From Cyanobacteria bacterium UBA5018 (GTDB lineage: Bacteria > Cyanobacteriota > Cyanobacteriia > PCC-6307 > Cyanobiaceae): a DNA stretch of 64,000 nucleotides. A model generated the notes under the pieces. It saw nothing but the letters and a program-made list of their open reading frames with translations. It did no database searches and was not told the DNA's origin. This document shows positions 9,287 to 17,111 of this stretch, one piece after another. The DNA lies in the NCBI GenBank assembly GCA_002396505.1, contig DGYA01000124.1, forward strand, positions 809-64,808. Reading direction: 5' to 3'. The translations under genes were made by a program, and so were the position numbers. Position 1 is the first letter of the stretch; the number at the start of each line of letters is the position of its first letter.

Positions 9287-9602
9287 GCACCGAACAAATC
9301 ATGGTGATCACCGGCATCCCCCTAGACCACCTGCGCCACACCCGCGCCTTCCAAGAAATCCACAACGAGGGAATGCAAAAGGCCTACAGGAAGGCCTACA
9401 GAAAGGCCGACAGGAAGGCCAACGCCAGGAGGCCGCCGCCCTCACCATGAGGCAGCTCGATCGCCGTTGCGGGCCCCTTCTCCCCGCCAACAGGGCCGCC
9501 ATCGAGGCGCTGGAGCTGGTAAAGCTGGAGACCCTGGCAGAAGAGTTGCTGGACTTCAGCGGCGCGGCAGACCTGCTGCGCTGGCTTGATCTACAGGGCT
9601 GA
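9282..9602 (+). pseudogene. 3' fragment of DUF2887/DUF4351 gene (left remnant copy)
   Basis: This stretch aligns with 10313-10637, the 3' third of the intact gene downstream. It contains the LSTEQIMVITGIPLD start of the DUF4351 region and the EELLDFSGAADLLRWL end. The 5' two thirds are missing and the fragment joins directly to the holin-like gene. A frameshift in the KAYRKAYRKADRK-like linker repeat breaks the frame between the two conserved parts. It is a relic of a partial tandem duplication. Confidence 0.85.
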
Positions 9603-9692
9603 GAGCTGGATTCGCAAGCGGGCTAAACAGATTCGCGGCCCCCTATTTCTATTTCCCGCCGCCGTAGTTTCCAGCCCAACCTCAAACCACCA

Positions 9693-10637
9693 TTGAAGAG
9701 CGACCACTGGTTCTACCGGGTGTTTCAGGCGTTGCCCGATCTAATCCGCTGGCTGCCGGCTAACGATGCTGATTCTGGCTCCGGCTTTGCTGACCAGGGC
9801 CTGGCGACAGCGGGCCAAGGACTGCTGGAAGCGGGAGAAGACAGTCTTTATCGCTTTTCGGCGCCAGAACTAAAAGCCCTTAGCCACCGCCTCGATGGCC
9901 TGCTCTGGCCCAGGGATTCAGCCTCTGGCTCCGAGGCTCTGCCGGTGGTGATCCTCGAGGTGCAGATGCACCCCGATCCGGTCTTTCACCACCGTTTAGC
10001 GGCCGAAACCTTCCGCTTTCTCCAGCAGCAGCCCCAGGTGCGCCACCTGCGGGTGGTGGTGCTCCTGGCCCATAGCCGGCTGAACCTGGGGACAAGGCAA
10101 CCCGCCGCCCTCGGGCGCTTCCTCACAGAAGACGTGGCCTGGGTGGATCTAGAGGCACTCTGCCGCCAGCAAGGCACCGATCCCCTGCTGGCGCTGCTCA
10201 CCATCCCCCTGCGGCCGGAACCAGAGCTGGGCAGTTGCTGCCAGGAAATCCTGGCGTTGCGACCAGAACTGCTGGAGCTGATTTTGCCTATGCTTGTGGA
10301 AAGATTCGCTGAGCTGAGCACCGAACAAATCATGGTGATCACCGGCATCCCCCTAGACGACCTCCGCCACACCCGCGCCTTCCAGGAAATCCTCAGCGAG
10401 GGCAAATACAAGGGCCGACAAGAAGGTCTGCAGGAAGGCCTGCAAAAAGGCCAACGCCAGGAGGCCGCCGCCCTCACCCTGCGGCTACTCGAACGCCGCT
10501 GCGGGCCCCTACTACCCGCCACCAGGGCCGCCATTGAGGCGCTGGAGCTACCGCAGCTGGAGAGCCTGGCAGAAGAGTTGCTGGACTTCAGCGGCGCGGC
10601 AGACCTGCTGCGCTGGCTGGAGCTGCAGCAGTGCTGA
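9693..10637 (+). CDS. DUF2887/DUF4351 PD-(D/E)XK nuclease-like protein (Rpn-like), intact copy
   Basis: The protein has 314 residues and starts at the conserved MKSDHWFYRxFQALPDLIRW. Residues ~60-130 contain a LDGLLWP acidic position followed by VVILEVQMHPDPVFHHRL. This D...E-x-Q pattern is the active-site signature of the PD-(D/E)XK-like DUF2887 family found in cyanobacteria in many paralogues. After ~225 comes the DUF4351-type tail (STEQIMVITGIPLDDLRHT), a Gly/Gln/Glu-rich variable linker (EGLQEGLQKGQRQE), and a helical end. Relatives include recombination-promoting nuclease (Rpn)/transposase-like proteins. Whether it cuts DNA is unknown. It is flanked by two remnants of the same gene. Confidence 0.8.
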   Translation: MKSDHWFYRVFQALPDLIRWLPANDADSGSGFADQGLATAGQGLLEAGEDSLYRFSAPELKALSHRLDGLLWPRDSASGSEALPVVILEVQMHPDPVFHHRLAAETFRFLQQQPQVRHLRVVVLLAHSRLNLGTRQPAALGRFLTEDVAWVDLEALCRQQGTDPLLALLTIPLRPEPELGSCCQEILALRPELLELILPMLVERFAELSTEQIMVITGIPLDDLRHTRAFQEILSEGKYKGRQEGLQEGLQKGQRQEAAALTLRLLERRCGPLLPATRAAIEALELPQLESLAEELLDFSGAADLLRWLELQQC

Positions 10638-10730
10638 GGGCTGGAATCGCAAGCAGGCTAAACAGATTCGCGGCCCCCTATTTCTATTTCGCGCCGCCGT
10701 AGTTTCCAGCCCAGCCTCAAACCCCCCATT

Positions 10731-10809
10731 GAAGAGCGACCACTGGTTCTACCGGATGTTCCAGGCGTTGCCCGATCTAATCCGCTGGCTGCCGGCTAAC
10801 GATGCTGAT
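10731..10809 (+). pseudogene. 5' fragment of DUF2887/DUF4351 gene (right remnant copy)
   Basis: The first 27 codons (MKSDHWFYRMFQALPDLIRW plus seven more) are almost identical to the start of the intact gene. Homology then ends at 10809 and the frame runs into unrelated sequence with short repeats of AATCCA/CAGCC type. A small inverted repeat GGCGCC-TAC-GGCGCC follows at ~10820-10834. Confidence 0.85.
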
Positions 10810-10927
10810 AAATCGAGGCGCCTACGGCGCCCTCCGCAACAAACCAACAGCCTTAAATCCAGAAACCATAAATCCAACAGCCAAGGGCTAAGAAAATCCA
10901 ATGGTTAAGGGATTAAGAGCTTAAGTA

Positions 10928-11902
10928 TTAAGAAGAACAGCCCTGGGGGAGGCAGACCAAACGCAAACCGACGTTGAAGTTGACGTAGCCAGGCCGGGAA
11001 CGGAGGCGGTAGGCCGAGCGGCAGTACCTGGGGAGGGGGTCCCAGGAGCCGCCGCGCAGCAGCCTTGAAATAAATCTGTCATCTTTATTAACATCAGCAC
11101 GCTTGATATCCGCGTCCACCCAGGCGCTGCCATCGATCGGTGCTCCCTCATAGCTGGGGGGCCATTGATCCAAGCACCACTCCCACACATTGCCATGCAT
11201 ATCCCGCAGACCCCAAGCATTAGCTGGGAAAGCTTTGATAGTAGAAGCACTGGCTGGCAACGTACCCACCGGTGTGGTCTGCCGCCGATACTCGCCCTTT
11301 GGACCATCACCATAAGTACGATTACCATCGTAATTAGCAAGCTCCGAGCTGATCGTTTCCCCAAAGTTAAACGGTGTAACACTGCCCGCCCGGCAGGCAT
11401 ATTCCCACTGGGCTTCGCTGGGTAAGCTGTAGTTTTGGCCCGTACGCTTACTTAAGCGTTTGCAAAATTCGATCGCATCTTCCCAGCTTACCTCCTCCAC
11501 CGGCCTCTGATCAGTGTTCAACTCACAAGCCAACAACCCAGCATTGCCGCCTTTTTGTTCATCGCCAACCTGAAAGTAGGAGGGGTTTGACTTCAACTCC
11601 CTCCCCCAGCTTTCCCCATCCGGCGGCTGCCAACCAGCCACCACCCGCCACTGGGCCTGAGTAATCGGCGTTTGGCCCATCAAGAACTCCCCAATCTCCA
11701 CCCGATGTTGAGGTCCTTCGGCATCAATCCGCTCCTCCTCCCCCTCCGGCGAACCCATCAAAAAGCTGCCGGCCGGAATCTTCAGCATCGTGAGCTCGAG
11801 CCCATCGATCCGCTCCACAAAGGCCTGGCTACGGCTGCGCCAGCGCAGAATTTGAAGGGGTTCACCAAGCCGCTGGCCCCTGGCACCGCCAGCCCTAGAC
11901 AT
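10928..11902 (-). CDS. Formylglycine-generating-enzyme (SUMF1/FGE-sulfatase) fold protein
   Basis: The protein has 324 residues. The FGE fold runs from ~38 to the end: MLKIPAGSFLMGSPEGEEER, PVEEVSWEDAIEFCKRLS, LPSEAQWEYACRAG, WGLRDMHGNVWEWCLDQW, LLRGGSWD and NVGLRLV. In true FGE two cysteines five residues apart bind copper and oxidise a sulfatase cysteine. Here the first is present (RYCRSAYR) but the position of the second is Arg, so the enzyme activity is doubtful. It may instead be one of the many cyanobacterial non-catalytic or ligand-binding SUMF1 proteins. No signal peptide is evident. It is convergent with the remnant nuclease copy, and no sulfatase gene is nearby. Confidence 0.88.
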   Translation of the reverse strand: MSRAGGARGQRLGEPLQILRWRSRSQAFVERIDGLELTMLKIPAGSFLMGSPEGEEERIDAEGPQHRVEIGEFLMGQTPITQAQWRVVAGWQPPDGESWGRELKSNPSYFQVGDEQKGGNAGLLACELNTDQRPVEEVSWEDAIEFCKRLSKRTGQNYSLPSEAQWEYACRAGSVTPFNFGETISSELANYDGNRTYGDGPKGEYRRQTTPVGTLPASASTIKAFPANAWGLRDMHGNVWEWCLDQWPPSYEGAPIDGSAWVDADIKRADVNKDDRFISRLLRGGSWDPLPRYCRSAYRLRSRPGYVNFNVGLRLVCLPQGCSS

Positions 11903-12139
11903 AGCTCAAATCCCAGCAGCAGCTGGTCAATTCTATGCAAACAGAAAATAACTCGCAAGGGCAATTGCCGTGGCTTGCGGGGAATTGCGCTGGCTTGGGG
12001 AAGTGCGTTCTTCCATAGGCCAGAGCCACCCACCAGCGCCAGAGCCCTGTCACCAGGCCGCCGCCCTCAGCTCAAGCCAGCCCCGGTGGGCACCGCCTGG
12101 CCGATCATGAAGGCAATCCGATTAGCGGTTGGTGAAGCG

Positions 12140-13777
12140 ATGTCGTCTGAGCTGCTCCGCGAAATCTTGCAGCGCAGCGGCGAACATCTACTGCTGGTGG
12201 CCCTGGCGGTAGCCCTGGCCCTGGCAATCGCTCTGCCGTTGGGGGTGCTGATCCAGGAAAGGCCCCGGCTGGCGCGTCTAGTGCTGGGTACCGCCAGTGT
12301 TGTGCAAACCATCCCCAGCCTGGCGATCTTTGGTCTGCTGCTGAGCGTGCCCTTGCTGGGGGGCATCGGCCCCACTCCCGCCGTGGTGGCTCTCACCCTC
12401 TACGCCCTGTTGCCGCTGCTGCGGGGCCTGGTGAGCGGCCTGAGTTTGGTGCCGCCGGGGATCAATGAAGCCGGCCGGGCCCTGGGTCTCAATCGCCGGC
12501 AGGTGTTGCTGCATCTGCAATTTCCCCTGACCATTCCCAGCCTGATGGCGGCCTTGCGGGTGGCCACCGTGATCTCGGTGGGGGTGGCCACCATCGCCGC
12601 GGCCATCGGCGCCGGTGGCTTGGGGGTGTTTATTTTCCGCGGCATCGCCACGGTGAACAACACTCTGTTGCTGGCCGGTGCCCTGCCGTCGGCGGCGATC
12701 GCCCTGGCCGCCGATGCCGCATTGGGGGCTCTGGAGAAGCGCCTCAGTTACCAATCCCCAAAACGCCTCCGCCAATGGCGCTGGCCGATGGGCTGGCCGA
12801 TCGGCTTGCGGATGGACTGGCAAGGGCGGTGGGCGGCAGCTTTTCTGGTGGTGCTGCTGGTGGCGATCCCCCTGGCCTGGCGCTGGGGTGGGCCGAAAGC
12901 CAACACGGCCACCACGGTGGTAATCGGAGCCAAGGGTTACACCGAACAGCTGATCCTGGGGGAGCTATTAGCCCAGGAGATAGAAGCCAAAACTCCTTTG
13001 CGAGTGAAGCGGGAGTTCAGCCTTGGCAGCACTTTCCTGGTGCATGAAGCCCTGCGGCGGGGTCGCATCGACGGCTACGTGGAATACACCGGCACCGCCT
13101 GGACGGCGATCCTGAACCAGCCACCCCTGCCTCCCCAGCCGCAGCAGCAGCGAGCTGAACAGCGGGCGGAGCAGCGGGCGAAAGTGTGGCAAAACGCGCG
13201 CCAGCTCTATAGCGAACGCTACGGCTTGCGCCTGTTCCCCTCGCTTGGCTTTGAAAATACCTTCGCGATCTTGATCCGCCGCGCCGATGGCCAAAGGCTG
13301 GGGCTGCGCAAAATCAGCGACGCCGTGGCGCCGGCTCGTCAATGGACGGCCGCCTTTGGCTACGAGTTCCTCAACCGCGTCGATGGCTTCTCCGGCCTGG
13401 CCCAGCGTTACGGGCTGCGTTTCGCCAAGCCGCCCAGCGCCATGGATCTGGGCCTCACCTACCGGGCCCTGGCCGATGGCCGTGTCGACCTGATCGCCGG
13501 GGACAGCACCAACGGCCTGATTGCTGTGCTCCAGCTACAACAACTGGAAGACGATCTCGGCTACTTCCCCCCCTACGACGCCGTGCCGGTGTTCCAGGAG
13601 GCCAGCCTGCGGCGCCATCCGGAACTGATCACGATTATTGAGCGACTGACGGGCCGCCTATCGGCCGCCACCATGCAAAAGCTCAACGCAGCGGTGGATC
13701 AGCAACGACAAACTCCGGAGCATGTGGTGCGTCGCTGGCGGCAGGAAATGGGCCTCGCCGCTGCCGGCTTACCCTAA
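12140..13777 (+). CDS. OpuB-like ABC transporter permease fused to substrate-binding domain (glycine betaine/choline/proline type)
   Basis: The first ~210 residues are a BPD-type permease with several membrane helices and the EAA loop (EAGRALGLNRRQVLLHLQFP). A further helix (~225-245) leads to an OpuAC-like periplasmic binding domain from ~260 (VVIGAKGYTEQLILGELLAQ, YVEYTGTAW, LGFENTFAIL, LIAGDSTNGLIAVLQL, DDLGYFPPYDAVPVF). Such fusions import compatible solutes as part of an ABC transporter; the ATPase gene is not adjacent here. I start at ATG 12140 behind GGTGAAG; an in-frame ATG at 12107 is also possible. A Gln/Arg-rich RAEQRAEQRAK insertion in the binding domain comes from a short DNA repeat. 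Confidence 0.88.
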   Translation: MSSELLREILQRSGEHLLLVALAVALALAIALPLGVLIQERPRLARLVLGTASVVQTIPSLAIFGLLLSVPLLGGIGPTPAVVALTLYALLPLLRGLVSGLSLVPPGINEAGRALGLNRRQVLLHLQFPLTIPSLMAALRVATVISVGVATIAAAIGAGGLGVFIFRGIATVNNTLLLAGALPSAAIALAADAALGALEKRLSYQSPKRLRQWRWPMGWPIGLRMDWQGRWAAAFLVVLLVAIPLAWRWGGPKANTATTVVIGAKGYTEQLILGELLAQEIEAKTPLRVKREFSLGSTFLVHEALRRGRIDGYVEYTGTAWTAILNQPPLPPQPQQQRAEQRAEQRAKVWQNARQLYSERYGLRLFPSLGFENTFAILIRRADGQRLGLRKISDAVAPARQWTAAFGYEFLNRVDGFSGLAQRYGLRFAKPPSAMDLGLTYRALADGRVDLIAGDSTNGLIAVLQLQQLEDDLGYFPPYDAVPVFQEASLRRHPELITIIERLTGRLSAATMQKLNAAVDQQRQTPEHVVRRWRQEMGLAAAGLP

Positions 13778-13821
13778 CCTTGGGCCGCAAACATTTGCCA
13801 GCCGGCATAGACTCAAAATCA

Positions 13822-13977
13822 CTATTTCCCAGAGCCCGCCCAAGCCAGCAACGATTGCACGCCAAGCTTTCGCTTCACCTCCAGTAAATAGATGGCCAAT
13901 TTCGAAGCATGATCCAAATAGAAGAGCTGAACAAATTCCAATAGATCATCGGGGGTGCAGGGCTTGCCACCGGCCAT
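13822..13977 (-). CDS. Small hypothetical protein (51 aa)
   Basis: A short minus-strand ORF begins at ATG 13977 (MAGGKPCTPDDLLEFVQLFY) and ends WAGSGK. The composition looks like a folded helical protein (LDHASKLAIYLLEVKRKLGV) rather than a shadow reading. The upstream part of the same frame overlaps the methyltransferase and looks like noise. I do not recognise the family and see no clear ribosome-binding site. Confidence 0.45.
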   Translation of the reverse strand: MAGGKPCTPDDLLEFVQLFYLDHASKLAIYLLEVKRKLGVQSLLAWAGSGK

Positions 13978-14031
13978 GGCCGCTGCTGCACCACCAATTA
14001 AGACTGGTGGGATGCGGCAAGGGCTTGGGCC

Positions 14032-14751
14032 ATGGATCTGTTCAATCGCCAGTGGAGCACATACCGCCAGATCGTTGATCACGACCTGATGGAGCATCGG
14101 GCCCTCAGTGCCGTGCTGGGCAATGCACTGACCAACTATCTGCAGCGACGCCAGTCCACCCCGGCCCCGGATAGAGCGGCGGCGGCCATGGTGGACCTGG
14201 GTTGCGGCGATCTCGCCCTGTTGGCGCCGCTGCTGCGCCAACTGCCGCTGAGCTCCTACCTGGGGCTGGATCTCTCGCCCCAGGTGCTACCCCTGGCCCG
14301 CCAGGCCCTGGGGCCCGTGGCCTATAGCTGCCAATTCCAACAGCAAAACCTGATCAACTGGGCCCAAACCCACCAGGGCGAGCCGCCGGTGCAGCTACTC
14401 CATTCCAGCTACGCGCTCCACCACCTCAGTGATCAGGCTAAGGGGGATTTTCTACGCCAGGCGCGTCAAAAAATCAGCGGCGATGGTCTGTTCCTCTGGG
14501 CCGATGTATTCCGCCAACCTGGTGAATCGCTAGCCAACTATTTGCTTCGCTACAGCCAGCGCATCAACTCCAGCTGGCAGGTAATCGAAACCAGTCACCG
14601 CGATGCGGTGATTCACCACATCACCAATTATGATCTGCCCGCCGATCGCGAGCAGATCGTGGCCATCGCCAGCGCCTGCGGCTGGCAGTGGCAGTGGCTA
14701 TGGCAGGGCAGCCAGCAAGCAGAAGCCCTGGCGGCCCTAACGCCAGCTTGA
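14032..14751 (+). CDS. Class I SAM-dependent methyltransferase
   Basis: The protein has 239 residues. Motif I for S-adenosylmethionine binding is VDLGCGDLALLAPLL (~54-68), followed by the acidic end of strand 2 (YLGLDLSPQVL). A post-I/IV segment LLHSSYALHHLSD resembles small-molecule methyltransferases. The substrate is unknown. It is a single gene without obvious operon partners. Confidence 0.85.
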   Translation: MDLFNRQWSTYRQIVDHDLMEHRALSAVLGNALTNYLQRRQSTPAPDRAAAAMVDLGCGDLALLAPLLRQLPLSSYLGLDLSPQVLPLARQALGPVAYSCQFQQQNLINWAQTHQGEPPVQLLHSSYALHHLSDQAKGDFLRQARQKISGDGLFLWADVFRQPGESLANYLLRYSQRINSSWQVIETSHRDAVIHHITNYDLPADREQIVAIASACGWQWQWLWQGSQQAEALAALTPA

Positions 14752-15035
14752 ATCCAAAAACCGGGCTACAGCCCAACAAATCTGCGTCATCAGTGGGTTA
14801 GCCCACTAGCAGACTCTGGAAAACCGCCATTTTGGCGATCCTGCCACCCGGGAAACTCTGCGGCCTCAGGCCACTGCGGCGGGTAATCGCCGCCGGACCC
14901 GCTGTGCGGCTGAATCTGGTGGGTGGGGTTGGAAGCAATTCCTCACGGGTTGCTCCTGATCACGGCAGCCTTTGATCAAGATCGCCCAAATTTGGGCAAT
15001 CTTCTGTACGATCAAGCCATAACGGTTAACTACCC
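14752..15035. other. Spacer with dispersed repeat and putative promoter of the glycine-rich gene
   Basis: This 284-bp gap contains the dispersed repeat at 14809-14870. It also has an AT-richer stretch (14985-15030) just upstream of the RTX-tailed gene. No further gene is supported. Confidence 0.5.
14809..14870 (+). repeat. Dispersed ~62-bp repeat, copy A
   Basis: Starts GCAGACTCTGGAAAACC and ends CTGCGGCCTCAGG, with the core GGCGATCCTGCCACCCGGGA. It aligns base for base, with about ten differences, to the reverse complement of 44141-44203. The inner CGCCA-TTT-TGGCG can form a hairpin. Confidence 0.8.
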
Positions 15036-16844
15036 ATGACACTCAACATCAATACCAGCCAACGGGTAACCGGAACTGATGGGACTGCCGGCATCAACGG
15101 CACCCGGGGTTCTTCTTCCCAACGGAACGGTGGAAACGGCAAAGCCGGCACAGCCGGCACAGCCAAGAGCCTGAGCCTCACCGGGATCAGCTTCCAGGGC
15201 GATGCCGGTGGCGACTTGATCAGGCATGACTGGTTTGCTGAAGGCGGCCGGGGGGCGGCGGGTGGCTCGGGCGGCAGTGGTGCAAGTGCCGAGGCCACGT
15301 TGAGCACGATCAACGGACCCAATTCCACCACCCAGAACGCCGTCTACGACAACCCTGGCAACGGCGGAGCCGGCGGCGGTGCTGGGGCGGGAGGGGCAGC
15401 CGCAGTGCGCTTCGGCTCCCTCAATGTGGACTTTGCTGGTGGGCTGACAGCCCAGAATTCACTGCGTCTCTGGGGCGAGGCCCGCGGCGGCTACGGCGGA
15501 AATGCTGGGGGTTCCGACGGGCCCGGTAGCTCCGGCTGGAGAGGCGACTTCGTGGAAAGCACTAGCACGAGCACCCAAAACTTCAGCAGGATCTATAGGC
15601 AGCTGGGAACCCCGGGCGGCGTGGCGCCCAACGGCGTCACAGGCGGGGCCGGCTCTGCGGGTACGGTCAGCTTCACGGACATCCAGGTGAGGGGCGAGAA
15701 CGCGGATATTGGCCTGTTCGGCACCGCCTTAGGTGGCGCAGGCGGCGGCGGCAGCGGTGGCGTGCGTGGCGGTTCCGGTTCGGTTGGGCAACCGGGTAGC
15801 CGTGGAGGGAACGGTGGAAACGCCAACCTGGCGCTGGCTGAGGTGACCAGACTCCAGGTGAACGCCACGCGGGGCCTGAATCTCTCGATCCAGCTCTCGG
15901 CCACCGGTCAATCGGGGGGACAGGGAGGTGGTGCCGGCGAGGCCGGCTCCGGCATGGTCATCAACAGCACCAGCACCAATGGCGTTGGCTCTTCGCTGGA
16001 CACCACTACCTATGCGGCTGCCGGCAACGGCGGCAACGGCGGTAATGGTGGTAGAGCCACAGCCCGGCTGGTTGGCAGCACGATCAACGGCACCGATCAG
16101 GCCGACTCCCTGACGCTGGGGCTCAGCGCCTTTGGCGGGTTGGGCGGAGCAGGTGGCTTCGGCGGTAGTGCAGTGGCGAGTCGGTCCTCCACCAGTGGTG
16201 GTCCCGACTTCTTCCAGACCTCCACCATCGTCGGCACTTCCGCTGGCCTTAAGGGAATTGACGGCATCACCGGACAGGCCACGGTGGAAGTGAGCGGCAA
16301 CAGCATCGCGCTGGGCGATGGCAACGACTATCTCAGCCTGACGTTGTTCGCGAGCGGACCGTCCACGGTCACGGTGAGTGGCAACAGCTTTGACGGGGGA
16401 GACGGCAGGGATAGCCTTTTTCTCGGCAACGTCAGGGCCGGCGAGCGCGCCGCCACCATCAATGTTGCCAACGGAACCCTCAGCCTCGGCAGCACACCGA
16501 TCCTCAACACCTTCAGGGGATTTGAAGCTTTCACGGCCACCAGTGCGGCCGATCGGATCATTGATGGTGGCGGCAACCAGGAGTACAGTGGTGGCTTTGG
16601 CTCGGATCGCTACACCTTCTCTGCCCAGTTCGCCGGCCACGATGTGATCCACGATTTCAGCGCGGAGGATCGGATCGTCTTCTCCGGTTTCGGCAACCCT
16701 CTCAACTCTTTCGCCGACGTGCTTAGCAAAGCCACCCGAGACCTAGGTTCTAACGGCACCCTGATCACCACAAGTAGTTCCAGCAGCGTTCTGCTGATCG
16801 GCTTCTCCGGGCCACTCACGACCGCAATGTTCAGCTTCCTTTGA
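15036..16844 (+). CDS. Glycine-rich secreted protein with RTX-type C-terminal domain
   Basis: The protein has 602 residues and no N-terminal signal peptide. Most of the chain is glycine/alanine/serine/asparagine-rich (GGAGGGAGAGGAAAVRFG; NGGNGGNGGRA), with beta-strand-like segments between. The last ~120 residues hold NSFDGGDGRDSLFLGN, then YSGGFGSDRYTF, an HDVIHDF segment and DRIVFSGFG. This is the arrangement of the terminal RTX/type I secretion domain, as in the gene at the left edge. Likely role: extracellular structural or adhesive protein. No enzyme domain is visible and no exporter is adjacent. Confidence 0.75.
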   Translation: MTLNINTSQRVTGTDGTAGINGTRGSSSQRNGGNGKAGTAGTAKSLSLTGISFQGDAGGDLIRHDWFAEGGRGAAGGSGGSGASAEATLSTINGPNSTTQNAVYDNPGNGGAGGGAGAGGAAAVRFGSLNVDFAGGLTAQNSLRLWGEARGGYGGNAGGSDGPGSSGWRGDFVESTSTSTQNFSRIYRQLGTPGGVAPNGVTGGAGSAGTVSFTDIQVRGENADIGLFGTALGGAGGGGSGGVRGGSGSVGQPGSRGGNGGNANLALAEVTRLQVNATRGLNLSIQLSATGQSGGQGGGAGEAGSGMVINSTSTNGVGSSLDTTTYAAAGNGGNGGNGGRATARLVGSTINGTDQADSLTLGLSAFGGLGGAGGFGGSAVASRSSTSGGPDFFQTSTIVGTSAGLKGIDGITGQATVEVSGNSIALGDGNDYLSLTLFASGPSTVTVSGNSFDGGDGRDSLFLGNVRAGERAATINVANGTLSLGSTPILNTFRGFEAFTATSAADRIIDGGGNQEYSGGFGSDRYTFSAQFAGHDVIHDFSAEDRIVFSGFGNPLNSFADVLSKATRDLGSNGTLITTSSSSSVLLIGFSGPLTTAMFSFL

Positions 16845-16864
16845 GCACGAGCGGCTGCAATTAA

Positions 16865-17107
16865 ACCAAAAAGCTGAACATTCTCCACCTGGAGTGCACC
16901 AAGGCGTTTTACGGCGCCATGTTCCAGGTGGAGTTCCAGGTGGAGTTCCAGGACCTCTCCAACCCCCAGGAAGATGGTCAGCTGCGAGCCGCCCCCCCCC
17001 AGCAGCGGCAGCTGGTAATCGACCACCTCAGCCAATAGGACATTTCGGCCGATCGCGCCGCCATCCAGCTCAGCGACAAAGCCCTGGCCCTGCTGACACC
17101 GGTCTAA
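16865..17107 (+). pseudogene. Degenerate coding remnant with in-frame stop
   Basis: One frame reads KLNILHLECTKAFYGAMFQV, continues through a VEFQVEFQ duplication to QLVIDHLSQ, meets TAG at 17036, and continues in the same frame as DISADRAAIQLSDKALALLT up to TAA at 17107. The protein-like composition on both sides of the stop suggests a decayed gene end. I do not recognise the family. A three-unit GGTGGAGTTCCA repeat lies inside it. Confidence 0.35.
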
Positions 17108-17111
17108 CCGT

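Larger units (their letters stand above)
9282..10809 (+). repeat. Partial tandem duplication, unit ~1.03 kb (about 1.5 copies)
   Basis: The ~490 bp at 9282-9773 recur at 10313-10809. They include the gene 3' end, ~90 bp of intergenic sequence, and the first 27 codons of the next copy. The offset is 1031-1038 bp. Homology begins abruptly at 9282/10313 and stops at 9773/10809. Confidence 0.85.

Noticed and set aside
10820..10836. GGCGCC-TAC-GGCGCC hairpin as terminator of the FGE-fold gene
   Set aside because: The stem is self-complementary and no T tract follows on either strand.
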